Of a stretch of 64,000 nt of DNA, positions 38,614 to 46,603 are shown in pieces (the stretch's first letter is position 1; each line of letters starts with the position of its first letter). A program made the position numbers and the translations under genes. Under the pieces are notes generated by a model. It did no database searches. It saw only the letters and a program-made list of their open reading frames with translations, and was not told where the DNA came from. The stretch lies in assembly GCF_002752355.1 (NCBI RefSeq), contig NZ_MRAV01000008.1, positions 124,001 to 188,000 on the forward strand, in the 5' to 3' direction. The DNA is from Leucobacter sp. OLIS6 (GTDB taxonomy: Bacteria > Actinomycetota > Actinomycetes > Actinomycetales > Microbacteriaceae).

Positions 38614-40479
38614 TCACCTCGGTCGGCGACGCCCCCGTGCAGTCGCTGCCAGCAGGGCGAGACCGCCGAGCAGGACGGTCACCGCTCCCGCCAGCGCAGC
38701 GGTGGGCGCCGGCGCCCCGGTCGTCGCGAGGCCGCCGCGGTGCGTGCCGCCGTCGGCCGCCGTCGCTTCGGCCGCCCCGCCGGCGCCGGTGCTCCCGTGC
38801 GAACCGTCGCTCCCGCTCCCTGCAGGACCGCCGTCGCTGCCGGCGGACGCGCTCGCCGCCGCATCGGCCGTGGAAGAGGCGCTCGAGTCCGACCCCGCGG
38901 TGACGGTGAGCTCGGCCGGATCCGAGACCGCGGCGCCGAAGGGGTTCTCGAAGACGGCGCGGAAGAGCGTTCCGGAATCCGCGGTGCCGAAGTCCGCCTC
39001 GAAGACGGTGCCGGTCGCTCCCGGGACCACGGCCCAGTTCGCGCCATCGTCGGAACTGCGCTCCCAGCGCACCGAGAGCGGGGCGGAGCCCGTCGCGGAG
39101 GCCTCGAAGACGGCGCGGCCACCCGCACGGATGCTGCGGTCCTCCGGGTGCGCGACCACGCTCGGCGCCATGCCGCGAACGGTGAGGACGGCCGCTCGGG
39201 TGGTCCAGCTCGCCGCACCCGCGGTGAACACGGCCCGGAACTGCGCGCCGGTATCGGCGAGCTCCGCGCGGGGCAGCGTGTAGCTCGCGGCGGAGGCCTC
39301 GGCGATCGGGGCCCACGGCGCGGACTCGCCGCTGCGCCGTTCCCACCGCACCCCGTCGGCGGCGATCCCCGAGATCCCGGCGGTGAAGGTGGCATCATCG
39401 CCCTCCGTGACGACGACGCCCTGGGGGTTCGTCACCCGCACGGCCGGCTCGATCCGGGTCAGTCGGCTGCCGATCGCCGAGGTGGTGTACACCGCGTGGG
39501 TCCTCGGGTTCGCGGCGATGAAGAACGCGCCGTCGACGCCGTCGACCCGTTGCGCGAGCTCGCCCGTGCTGCGGTCGAGCACTCCTACGGTGCCGGTGAA
39601 GGGCGCGGTGATGAACATCGCGCCGAGCCCGGGGTCCTCGTCCTGGAAGTAGGTGTTCGCGAGCGGGATCGAGGCCGAGGCGACACCGGTGCCCGTGTCG
39701 AGCACGGTCGCGGCGGCCTCGCCCTGGAGCGCGATCACCGCGCGGTTCCCGGAGGACGTGAGCGCGATCTTGTGCGGGAACCGTCCCGTGGGCCAGAGCG
39801 CGCGGCTCCCGCCGGTACGCGTGTCGATCGCCTGCACCGCGCCCGCGTTGTATCCGGCCGCGTACACGGTTCCTCCGTCCGCGGAGACGGTGAGGCTGTC
39901 GACCCAGGACGGGGAGCCGAGCGTCGGGAGCTCCACCGGAGCGGTCGGGACGCTCAGATCGAAGACCCGGATGCCTCCCGGACTCGCGAAGCTCGAGACG
40001 TACAGCCGCGAGCCGTCCGGGGAGATCGCGAGCCCGGCCGGCGAGATGCCGGCGGGCAGCACCGTCGGCGTGCCGGTCGCGCCCGGGGCCATCACCGCGA
40101 TCGAGCCCGGCGCGTTGTTGCCGCCGTAGAGCGTGACGTAGACGACTCCGCTCGGACCGACGAGCACCTGATACGGCTGCTGCGGCAGGTCGACCGTGCG
40201 CAGAGTGTCGAGGCTCGCGCCGTCGATGACCCGGAGCAGGCCGGCCGAGCGGGACGCGACGTAGACGAGGTCGCGGTCGGGGTCGACCGCGATGCCCTCG
40301 TTCGCCCGGCCGATGTCCGCGGACCCGGTGACCTCGTACTGCGGCGGAGGCGTCGGAGCGGCGGCCGCGGCGTTCGCCGCGGCCGGGTTCGCCGCGAGCG
40401 GCGCTGCGATGAACGCGGCGACGAGTGCCAGCACGGCGGCTCGCGTGCGGGCGCGACGGAGGAGGGGAGTCCGGGGCAT
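38614..40479 (-). CDS. cell-wall-anchored beta-propeller protein with Ig-like domains and LAxTG sorting signal
   Basis: A 621-residue exported protein. Signal peptide residues 1-35; then a YVTN/SMP-30-like beta-propeller with repeats such as IAVDPDRDLVYVASRS, LAISPDGSRLYVSSF and LTVSADGGTVYAAGY (about 45-355). Two Ig-like modules follow (about 360-445 and 448-535), each with a VRWERxS motif. A Ser/Gly/Ala linker leads to LATTG, a hydrophobic helix and RGRRRPR tail. LAxTG is the class E sortase motif of high-GC actinobacteria, so the protein should be linked to peptidoglycan. ATG 40479 has AAGGAT upstream. Ligand unknown; adhesion or sensing is a guess. Confidence 0.9.
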   Translation of the reverse strand: MPRTPLLRRARTRAAVLALVAAFIAAPLAANPAAANAAAAAPTPPPQYEVTGSADIGRANEGIAVDPDRDLVYVASRSAGLLRVIDGASLDTLRTVDLPQQPYQVLVGPSGVVYVTLYGGNNAPGSIAVMAPGATGTPTVLPAGISPAGLAISPDGSRLYVSSFASPGGIRVFDLSVPTAPVELPTLGSPSWVDSLTVSADGGTVYAAGYNAGAVQAIDTRTGGSRALWPTGRFPHKIALTSSGNRAVIALQGEAAATVLDTGTGVASASIPLANTYFQDEDPGLGAMFITAPFTGTVGVLDRSTGELAQRVDGVDGAFFIAANPRTHAVYTTSAIGSRLTRIEPAVRVTNPQGVVVTEGDDATFTAGISGIAADGVRWERRSGESAPWAPIAEASAASYTLPRAELADTGAQFRAVFTAGAASWTTRAAVLTVRGMAPSVVAHPEDRSIRAGGRAVFEASATGSAPLSVRWERSSDDGANWAVVPGATGTVFEADFGTADSGTLFRAVFENPFGAAVSDPAELTVTAGSDSSASSTADAAASASAGSDGGPAGSGSDGSHGSTGAGGAAEATAADGGTHRGGLATTGAPAPTAALAGAVTVLLGGLALLAATARGRRRPR

Positions 40480-40554
40480 GGTGGGATCCTTCGGAGAGCG
40501 ACGGTGGGCGATCGGGCTCGATCCGAACCGGCAACCGCCGGAAGACGATAACAG

Positions 40555-40583
40555 GCCCGGCCGGGATCCATTCCCGGCCGGGC
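40555..40583 (-). terminator. 12-bp GC hairpin, probable terminator of the isochorismatase gene
   Basis: GCCCGGCCGGGA (40555-40566) and TCCCGGCCGGGC (40572-40583) form a perfect stem around TCCAT. It lies about 50 bases past the minus-strand gene ending at 40634. Confidence 0.6.
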
Positions 40584-40634
40584 GTGCCGGAAGCCCCGTT
40601 CCCGGCCGGGCGTGCCGGAAGCCCCGTTCCCGGC
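40571..40634. repeat. 28-bp tandem repeat, two full copies and a partial third
   Basis: The unit beginning TTCCCGGCCGGGCGTGCCGG is at 40571-40598 and again, identical, at 40599-40626. A third copy starts at 40627 and breaks off after TTCCCGGC, at the stop codon of the isochorismatase-like gene. Confidence 0.85.
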
Positions 40635-41227
40635 TAGCGGAGGTCGCCCGCGCTCGGCACCACGACCGCGTAGAGGTCGCCGATCGTCGCGAGCGCCGAA
40701 CGGTGGAGCTGTTCCGCGGGCACGTCGCCGTACGGTGTCGGCAGCGATCGGGTCGCGGTCGCGTCCGCGACCACCGTCGGGCTGTTGCCGCGCAGGAACG
40801 CGCCCTCGGCGGTGAACGTGACGCACATGTGGGTCATGAACCCCGCGATGACGACCTCCTCGTGGCCCGCGGCATCGATCAGGTCGCCGAGCTCCGTACC
40901 GACGAAGGCGTTCGGCGCGTGCTTCACGACGATGGGTTCGCCGTCGACGGGCGAGACGGCGGGGTGGATCGCGCCGATCTCGCTGCGGATGTCGTACGGG
41001 GTGCCCGGCCCGTCGTCGTGCACGACGTGGATCACCGTGGCACCGGCGGCGCGGGCCCGCGCCAGCAGATCCGCAGCAGCCTCGAGCGCCGGCGCCCAGC
41101 CCTCGAGCTCCATCGCTCCGGTCGTGTAGGTGTTCTGGAAGTCGATGAGGACCAGGGTGGCGTCGGCGAGCGATGCGGGTTTCTGGGGGAGTCCGCTGAG
41201 CGAGCGGAGGGTGGCGGAGGCGGTCAT
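40634..41227 (-). CDS. isochorismatase-family cysteine hydrolase
   Basis: A 197-residue hydrolase of the isochorismatase-like fold. The catalytic triad is visible: Asp in LVLIDFQNTYT (about residue 29), Lys in VVKHAPNAF (about residue 101), and nucleophilic Cys in GFMTHMCVTFT. Sequence type fits nicotinamidase/ureidoacrylate-type or generic cysteine hydrolases; no siderophore genes nearby support true isochorismate cleavage. The ATG has AAAGG 7 bases upstream. It is divergent from a GlxA-type regulator, a pairing that suggests the regulator controls it. Confidence 0.88.
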   Translation of the reverse strand: MTASATLRSLSGLPQKPASLADATLVLIDFQNTYTTGAMELEGWAPALEAAADLLARARAAGATVIHVVHDDGPGTPYDIRSEIGAIHPAVSPVDGEPIVVKHAPNAFVGTELGDLIDAAGHEEVVIAGFMTHMCVTFTAEGAFLRGNSPTVVADATATRSLPTPYGDVPAEQLHRSALATIGDLYAVVVPSAGDLR

Positions 41228-41282
41228 GGTCGGCCTTTCGTCGGGATCGTGGGTGCTGCGGTCCAGTATCCGTGAGCTGAAA

Positions 41283-41288
41283 TAGCAT
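41283..41288 (+). promoter_or_regulatory. -10 element, GlxA-type regulator (leaderless type)
   Basis: TAGCAT with exactly 6 bases to the GTG at 41295, which supports that start over the ATG at 41346. Confidence 0.5.
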
Positions 41289-41294
41289 GAACAG

Positions 41295-42308
41295 GTGAAA
41301 TCGGGTCACTTCGCGTGCGAAGCGGCCGAGCCTCCGAGGAGTCCCATGCCCGCACCATCGGTCGCCGTCGTCGCCTTCGATGGCATCAGCCCCTTCCACC
41401 TCTCGGTGCCCTCGCTCGTGCTCGGGCCCGAGAACCCTCCCGGCGAGGCGGAGCCCTGGCCGATCGAGATATGCGCGGAACGCCCCGGCCCGCTGCGGAC
41501 CTCCGCCGGGTACGAGATCCTCGTCCCGCGCGGACTCGAAGCGACGGAGACCGCCGACATCGTCATCGTTCCCTGGTGGGGCGATCCCGCGACGCCCGCG
41601 CCTGCTCCGGTCGTGTCCGCGATCCGCGCAGCGCACCGGCGCGGTGCCACGATCGTGGGCCTGTGCCTCGGCGTGTTCCCGGTCGCCGACGCCGGAGTCC
41701 TCGACGGCGAGGACGCGACCACGCACTGGAAGTGGGTCGAGACCTTCCGGCGACGATTCCCCGAGGTGCGGCTGGATCCGGCTGCGCTCTACGTCGATGC
41801 GGGCGCCGTGCTGACCGGTGCGGGCGCCAGCGCGGGGATCGACACCTGCCTCCACCTGCTCGCCTCGCGGGTCGGGCAGAGCGCCGCGAACCGGGTCGCG
41901 CGCCGCATCGTCGCATCGCCGCACCGTCGAGGCGGGCAGGCGCAGTTCATCGAGCAGCCCGCGGTATCGGAATCGGACGACCCGGTGGGGCGCGCCTGCG
42001 AGTGGGCGCTCGCGCATCTCGACGGTCCGCTCCCGATCGACGAGCTCGCGGCACGCGCGCACCTGAGCCGGAGTACGTTCACCCGGGCCTTCCGCCGCCG
42101 GACCGGCAGCTCGGTCGCCCGATGGGTGACTCGGCAGCGGGTGTCGCGGGCGCGCGAGCTCCTCGAGCGCACCGATCTCGCCGTCGAGGCGATCGCCGAT
42201 GCCTGCGGGTTCAGCGGGGCCGCGATCCTGCGCGAGCATTTCCGTGCCGAGCTCGGTACGACTCCTGCGAGCTACCGCGAGGCGTTCCGTGCGGGCGCGC
42301 TGAGCTGA
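41295..42308 (+). CDS. GlxA-type AraC regulator with DJ-1/PfpI-like domain
   Basis: A 337-residue regulator. Residues about 22-195 form a DJ-1/PfpI-like fold starting VAVVAFDGISPFHLSVPS, with GATIVGLCLGVFPVADAG at the nucleophile-elbow position and Cys present. Residues about 230-325 are the AraC double HTH (IDELAARAHLSRSTFTRAFR; AIADACGFSGAAILREHF). Such GlxA proteins sense small metabolites and activate nearby catabolic genes. GTG 41295 is supported by promoter spacing; ATG 41346 would begin nearer the domain. Divergent by 67 bases from the isochorismatase-like gene. Confidence 0.92.
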   Translation: MKSGHFACEAAEPPRSPMPAPSVAVVAFDGISPFHLSVPSLVLGPENPPGEAEPWPIEICAERPGPLRTSAGYEILVPRGLEATETADIVIVPWWGDPATPAPAPVVSAIRAAHRRGATIVGLCLGVFPVADAGVLDGEDATTHWKWVETFRRRFPEVRLDPAALYVDAGAVLTGAGASAGIDTCLHLLASRVGQSAANRVARRIVASPHRRGGQAQFIEQPAVSESDDPVGRACEWALAHLDGPLPIDELAARAHLSRSTFTRAFRRRTGSSVARWVTRQRVSRARELLERTDLAVEAIADACGFSGAAILREHFRAELGTTPASYREAFRAGALS

Positions 42309-42337
42309 GTCTTCAGGGATCGCCGCGGGTGCGCACG

Positions 42338-42379
42338 AAAAAGCCGGGCCGGTCCGCATTTCTGCGAACCGACCCGGCT
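42338..42379 (-). terminator. rho-independent terminator of tRNA-Arg
   Basis: Read on the minus strand: a 12-bp stem AGCCGGGTCGGT/ACCGGCCCGGCT (one G-U), a further U-G and a 4-bp CGCA/TGCG stem closing a GAAA tetraloop, then TTTTT (42342-42338). It lies 10 bases after the tRNA 3' end. Confidence 0.9.
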
Positions 42380-42388
42380 GATGTCTCG

Positions 42389-42461
42389 TGCCCCCGGAGA
42401 GATTCGAACTCCCGACCTACGGTACCGGAAACCGGCGCTCTATCCCCTGAGCTACGGAGGC
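42389..42461 (-). tRNA. tRNA-Arg(CCG)
   Basis: A 73-base tRNA on the minus strand. Acceptor arms GCCTCCG and CGGGGGC pair over 7 bases with one T-G. The D stem is GCTC/GAGC, the T arm GGGAG-TTCGAAT-CTCTC. The anticodon loop TTCCGGT gives anticodon CCG, reading the Arg codon CGG. The first anticodon-stem pair (27-43) is a C-T mismatch. CCA is not encoded. A clear terminator follows. It is divergent from argS by 73 bases. Confidence 0.95.
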
Positions 42462-42470
42462 GACTCCGCA

Positions 42471-42476
42471 AGCCTA
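42471..42476 (-). promoter_or_regulatory. -10 element of tRNA-Arg
   Basis: Minus-strand TAGGCT ends 9 bases before the tRNA 5' end. No convincing -35 hexamer is seen. Confidence 0.45.
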
Positions 42477-42520
42477 GCGCACTTCTCGGGGCCCGCGCGC
42501 GCCGGTCGTCCGACGGCCGG

Positions 42521-42526
42521 TAGGAT
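42521..42526 (+). promoter_or_regulatory. -10 element, argS
   Basis: TAGGAT with 8 bases to the GTG at 42535 and 2 to the alternative GTG at 42529, so 42535 is the likely start with a leader of at most about two bases. Confidence 0.5.
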
Positions 42527-42534
42527 CGGTGCTT

Positions 42535-44205
42535 GTGACGCCACAGGAACTTGCCACCGCCATCGCCCGGATCCTCACCGACCTCATCGCCGCGCGCGGC
42601 GTGGAGGTCCCGGTGACCGACGCGGACACGCAGGTGGAGCGACCGAAGAGCCGAGAGCACGGCGACTGGGCGTCGAACGCCGCGATGAAGTTCGCGAAGC
42701 GCATCGGCACCAACCCGCGCGAGCTCGCGACCGAGATCGCGCAGCGCATCGCCGAGATCGACGGCGTGGCCGCTGCCGACATCGCGGGCCCCGGCTTCAT
42801 CAACATCACCCTCGACGCCGCGAGCGCCGGCGAGACCGCGCGCCGGGTCGTCGAGCAGGGGGAGGCCTACGGGCGCGGCGACGCGCTCGCCGGGCAGAAG
42901 ATCAACCTCGAGTTCGTGAGCGCGAACCCGACCGGACCGCTGCACCTCGGGCACACCCGCTGGGCGGCGCTCGGCGACTCGATCTCGCGCGTGCTCCGCG
43001 CCGCGGGCGCCGAGGTCACGAACGAGTACTACATCAACGACGCCGGCGCGCAGATGAACAAGTTCGGTCGCTCCGTGCTGGCCGCCGCACTCGGCGAACC
43101 CGCACCGGAAGACGCCTATCCGGGCGCCTACATCCAGTCGCTCGGTGCGCACGTGCTCGCCCAGCAGCCCGATCTCGCCGAGATCGCCGCGCAGGATCGC
43201 GACCGCGCGCTCGAGCTCGCGCAGGAGATCGGCTACCAGCAGCAGCTCGCCGAGATCAAGGAATCGCTCGAGCGGTTCAACGTGCACTTCGACGTGTTCT
43301 TCTCGGAGCGCTCGCTGCACGCGCCGGGCGAGAACGGCGAGAAGAGCCCCATCGACGCGGCGGTCGACCGCCTGCGCGAGCAGGGTCACGTCTTCGAGGC
43401 GGACGACGCGATCTGGGTGCGCACGACCGACTTCGGCGACGACAAGGATCGCGTGTTCACCCGCGGCAACGGGATCTACACCTATTTCGCGGCCGACGCG
43501 GCCTACTACCTGACGAAGAAGGATCGCGGCTTCGGCGAGAAGATCTACCTGCTCGGCGCGGACCACCACGGCTACATCGGCCGTCTGACGGCGATCGCCG
43601 GCGCTGCCGGCGACGACATCGAGACCGACATCACCGTGCTCATCGGCCAGCTCGTCAACCTGAACGGCGCCCGCCTGTCGAAGCGCGCCGGCAACATCGT
43701 CGAGCTCGACGATCTGCTCGAGTGGCTCGGCTCCGATGCGCTGCGCTACTGGCTCGCCCGCTACCCGGCGGACTCCCCGCTCGCGCTCGACGGCGAGAAG
43801 CTGCGCAGCCGGACGAACGACAACCCGGTCTTCTACGTGCAGTACGCGCACGCCCGCACCTGCGCGGTCGACCGCAACGCGGCCGCCGCGGGCATCGACC
43901 GCAGCGCCTTCGCGCCCGAGCTGCTCACGCACCAGACCGAGACCGAACTGCTCGGCAAGCTGCAGGAGTATCCCGGGATCGTGGCAGGCGCCGCAGAGCT
44001 GCGCGAGCCGCACCGCATCGCGCGCTACCTCGAGGAGCTCGCCGCCGCGTTCCACCGCTGGTACGACAACTGCCGCGTGATCCCGCTGGGCGACGCCCCG
44101 GTGGAGGACCTGCACCGCACCCGCCTGTGGCTGAACGACGCCGCGGGGCAGGTGCTGCGCAACGGGCTCGACCTGATCGGCGTCTCGGCGCCCGAGCGCC
44201 TCTGA
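42535..44205 (+). CDS. argS: arginyl-tRNA synthetase
   Basis: A class I synthetase of 556 residues that charges tRNA-Arg. The N-terminal Add1 domain contains the conserved EHGDWASNAAMKFAKRIG. The HIGH motif appears as HLGHTRWAALGDSI in the context NPTGPLHLGHTR. LGADHHGYIGRL lies in the catalytic core. The family's second motif is diverged, LSKRAGNIV, near residue 385. The C-terminal helical DALR domain (YVQYAHARTC onward) binds the anticodon. It is back to back with a tRNA-Arg gene. In many actinobacteria lysA follows argS closely; here about 18 kb intervenes. Confidence 0.97.
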   Translation: MTPQELATAIARILTDLIAARGVEVPVTDADTQVERPKSREHGDWASNAAMKFAKRIGTNPRELATEIAQRIAEIDGVAAADIAGPGFINITLDAASAGETARRVVEQGEAYGRGDALAGQKINLEFVSANPTGPLHLGHTRWAALGDSISRVLRAAGAEVTNEYYINDAGAQMNKFGRSVLAAALGEPAPEDAYPGAYIQSLGAHVLAQQPDLAEIAAQDRDRALELAQEIGYQQQLAEIKESLERFNVHFDVFFSERSLHAPGENGEKSPIDAAVDRLREQGHVFEADDAIWVRTTDFGDDKDRVFTRGNGIYTYFAADAAYYLTKKDRGFGEKIYLLGADHHGYIGRLTAIAGAAGDDIETDITVLIGQLVNLNGARLSKRAGNIVELDDLLEWLGSDALRYWLARYPADSPLALDGEKLRSRTNDNPVFYVQYAHARTCAVDRNAAAAGIDRSAFAPELLTHQTETELLGKLQEYPGIVAGAAELREPHRIARYLEELAAAFHRWYDNCRVIPLGDAPVEDLHRTRLWLNDAAGQVLRNGLDLIGVSAPERL

Positions 44206-44218
44206 TGGGCCCGGCACG

Positions 44219-44995
44219 ATGACGGAGCAGCGGGAGCGCCGACCGCGCTGGTGGCTGAGGATCCTCTGGATCGTCGTCATCCTCGCGGTGCTCGCGGGCG
44301 CGGGCGAGATCGCGCTGCGCGCGATCCTGCCCGGGATGATCTCGACCGCGGTGCGCCAGCCGCTCGAGCTGTCGAGCGATCACCCGGTCGACGTGCGGCT
44401 CGACGGTTCGGTGCTGCTGCACACGATCACGGGCAAGCTGGGCGACGTCACCGTCACCGTGCCGGACGCCCCGCTCGTCGAGGGCCTCCAGGGCGACCTC
44501 ACGGTGCACGCGGATTCGGCACCGTTCAGCCTCATCTCCGGCTCCGGAGAAGTGCGGGGCGCTACGGCGTCGATCACGGTGCCCAAGGACAAGATCGACC
44601 AGACCATCTCGCTGCTCACGAGGGGCATCGCGCAGACGGGGACGGTGCGCGAGGGCGCGATCGACGTCGGCCGCAGCATGGAGATCTTCGGGCAGAAGGT
44701 ATCGCTCTCGGCGACGCTGAAGCTCGGGGTCGAGCAGGGCGATGTGAAGATCACTCCCGAGGGTGTCAAGGCCGCCGGATTCGACCTCACGGCGAAGCAG
44801 ATCGACTCGTTCGGCGGACCCGCCGTGCGGGCGCTGACCCAGCCGCAGACGGTCTGCGTGCGCGACCAGTTGCCGCGGGGGATCGAGCTCACCGGCATCC
44901 AGCTGTCGTCGACGGGGGCGGTGCGCGTCGACGCGAAGATCTCACCGACTCTCGTCAGCGATCCGAAGCAGCGCGAGAAGGGCAGCTGCGGCTGA
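44219..44995 (+). CDS. LmeA-like DUF2993 protein
   Basis: A 258-residue protein with one N-terminal helix (about residues 13-33) and an exported DUF2993 region of alternating beta strands, starting ISTAVRQPLELSSDHPVDVRLDG and ending RDQLPRGIELTGIQLSSTG. The mycobacterial relative LmeA binds phosphoinositide lipids during lipomannan synthesis; here only the domain match supports this. Two Cys (CVRDQ and the C-terminal SCG) could pair. No good ribosome site precedes ATG 44219, 13 bases after argS, so reinitiation is likely. Confidence 0.85.
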   Translation: MTEQRERRPRWWLRILWIVVILAVLAGAGEIALRAILPGMISTAVRQPLELSSDHPVDVRLDGSVLLHTITGKLGDVTVTVPDAPLVEGLQGDLTVHADSAPFSLISGSGEVRGATASITVPKDKIDQTISLLTRGIAQTGTVREGAIDVGRSMEIFGQKVSLSATLKLGVEQGDVKITPEGVKAAGFDLTAKQIDSFGGPAVRALTQPQTVCVRDQLPRGIELTGIQLSSTGAVRVDAKISPTLVSDPKQREKGSCG

Positions 44996-45007
44996 CCCGA
45001 GGTCCGC

Positions 45008-46444
45008 TCAGCGGTCGAGCGCGCGCAGCGCGATCCAGGCGGTCGCGCGATCGTCGGCGTGCTCCATCGAGAGTCCGGTCAGCTCCTCGACCCGGCGCAG
45101 GCGCGAGACGAGGGTCTGCCGGTGGATCCCCAGCAGCTCCGCGCTCGCCCGGTGCCTGCCGTTCTCGGCGAGGAACACTCGCAGCGTCTCGGTGAGCGCG
45201 CCGTGCGCTCCGCTCGCATCACGCAGGGGATCGAGCGCACGGGCGAGTTCCGCCCGCGGTTCGGCGGCGAGGGAGCCGAGCACCAGCTCCACCGAGGCGA
45301 GCCGGGCGTAGTGCACGACCGTGCGCGATTCGTCGAGCGCGGTGTCGAGCGCCTGGCCCGCCTGCGCGGCGCCGCGGGCGAGCGCGTCGGCGGGGGACGG
45401 GGTCCCGAGGCCGAGGTGCAGGCGCTGACCCGAGACCGGGGTGAGCTCGTCGACCCGCTTCGCGAGCTCGTCGACGAGGTCGTCGCGCACGAAGCCGAGC
45501 ACGCGGCCCTGCGATGCGGCGAACACGTGCTCGGCCCCGAGCTCGTCGAACCATCGGCGCAGCAGGCGTTCGGCGTCGATCGTGCGGGTGCGGGCACCGA
45601 GCGCGAAGGCGGTGAGGCTGCGGTCATGCACGCCCCAGCGGCGCAGCAGTTCGAGCGCGGGCGCGCCGCCGTCGAGGATCGTGCGCATGAGCGATTCGCG
45701 GCCGAGGTGCTCGGTGACCGAGGGATCGTGGGAGCGGAGCAGGAGGTCGAAGAGGGCCGCGGCGAGCGAGGCGAGGTCGCGCGAGCGGCTGACCGTTCCC
45801 GAGCGGGTCGAGATCACGAGGTACCCGGCGAGGTCCCGATCCGAGCCGACCTGGTGCAGCTGCAGGCCCTCGTGCCGCACTCGGACGGGGCGACCGAGCG
45901 CGACCGCGGTCGCGTCGGAGACGTGCAGGCGGCCCGCGCCGGCGCTCGTGATCAGCTGGCCCTGCGCGTCGAGCAGCACGGCCCAGCCGTCGATGCGGTG
46001 CGCGAGCTCGGCGATCGCCGCGGTCGCGCCTCCTCGCCGGGCCGCCTGGGTGAGCACCTTCATGCCGGCGGCCACGAGCCGGTCCGACGCGGCGAGATCG
46101 TCGGCGAGCAGGGCCGTGAGCGTCGCGTGCAGGGCGACGCCGCCGAGCGCGCAGCCCAGGATCGCGGTGGTGCCGTGCGCGGCGAGCCGTTCGCGCAGGG
46201 CCGGGTCGTCGGCATCGGTCACGAGGACGGCCCGCGAGAGGGCATCGGCCTCCGTGCCGCCGGCGTCCAGGCGTTCGAGGAGCGCCGCCGCGTCGCCCGT
46301 CACGAGCGTCGCGTAGGCGGGATGTCCGACCACGACGACCTCGTCGAACCGCGCGACCCCGTCGACCGGGGTGCGCTCGGACAAGCGCTGCGGGACGCAG
46401 CTGCCGGCGACCGCGCGGGCGACGGCTGACAGGGTGAGCGGCAC
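45008..46444 (-). CDS. PucR-family transcriptional regulator
   Basis: A 478-residue regulator. The N-terminal PucR-like domain (about 1-130) contains PVDGVARFDEVVVVGHP, a GGDEF-like GAF region follows, and the C-terminal HTH_30 is TLRVFLAENGRHRASAELLGIHRQTLVSRLRRVEEL, quoted here by its ends TLRVFLAEN and RVEEL. The family controls purine, amine or amino-acid breakdown and often activates divergent genes. The GTG at 46444 is exactly 6 bases after minus-strand TACATT, fixing the start. Divergent from the alcohol dehydrogenase and permease genes, it is their likely regulator. Confidence 0.92.
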   Translation of the reverse strand: MPLTLSAVARAVAGSCVPQRLSERTPVDGVARFDEVVVVGHPAYATLVTGDAAALLERLDAGGTEADALSRAVLVTDADDPALRERLAAHGTTAILGCALGGVALHATLTALLADDLAASDRLVAAGMKVLTQAARRGGATAAIAELAHRIDGWAVLLDAQGQLITSAGAGRLHVSDATAVALGRPVRVRHEGLQLHQVGSDRDLAGYLVISTRSGTVSRSRDLASLAAALFDLLLRSHDPSVTEHLGRESLMRTILDGGAPALELLRRWGVHDRSLTAFALGARTRTIDAERLLRRWFDELGAEHVFAASQGRVLGFVRDDLVDELAKRVDELTPVSGQRLHLGLGTPSPADALARGAAQAGQALDTALDESRTVVHYARLASVELVLGSLAAEPRAELARALDPLRDASGAHGALTETLRVFLAENGRHRASAELLGIHRQTLVSRLRRVEELTGLSMEHADDRATAWIALRALDR

Positions 46445-46450
46445 ACGTCG

Positions 46451-46456
46451 AATGTA
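46451..46456 (-). promoter_or_regulatory. -10 element, PucR regulator (leaderless type)
   Basis: Minus-strand TACATT with exactly 6 bases to the GTG at 46444. Confidence 0.5.
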
Positions 46457-46522
46457 CCAAACGCCTGGTCCTCGATCCAGAAATCATCATTCGGCGCAGT
46501 GACACGGCTCTCGAACCCTCCG

Positions 46523-46528
46523 TAGCAT
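46523..46528 (+). promoter_or_regulatory. -10 element of the alcohol dehydrogenase operon
   Basis: TAGCAT with GTGACA (46499-46504) 18 bases upstream as -35. The leader would be about 70 bases and ends in GAAGGAG before ATG 46604. Confidence 0.5.
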
Positions 46529-46603
46529 CTCCTCAGTCGCCCGTCCGGCTCCGGCCGCGACAGCGAGACAGACCCAGTGCAGCCGCCGACGAAGGAGTGC
46601 AAG

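Noticed and set aside
40634-41227. Siderophore-pathway isochorismatase
   Set aside because: No ent- or dhb-type genes are present; the fold is shared with nicotinamidases and other cysteine hydrolases.
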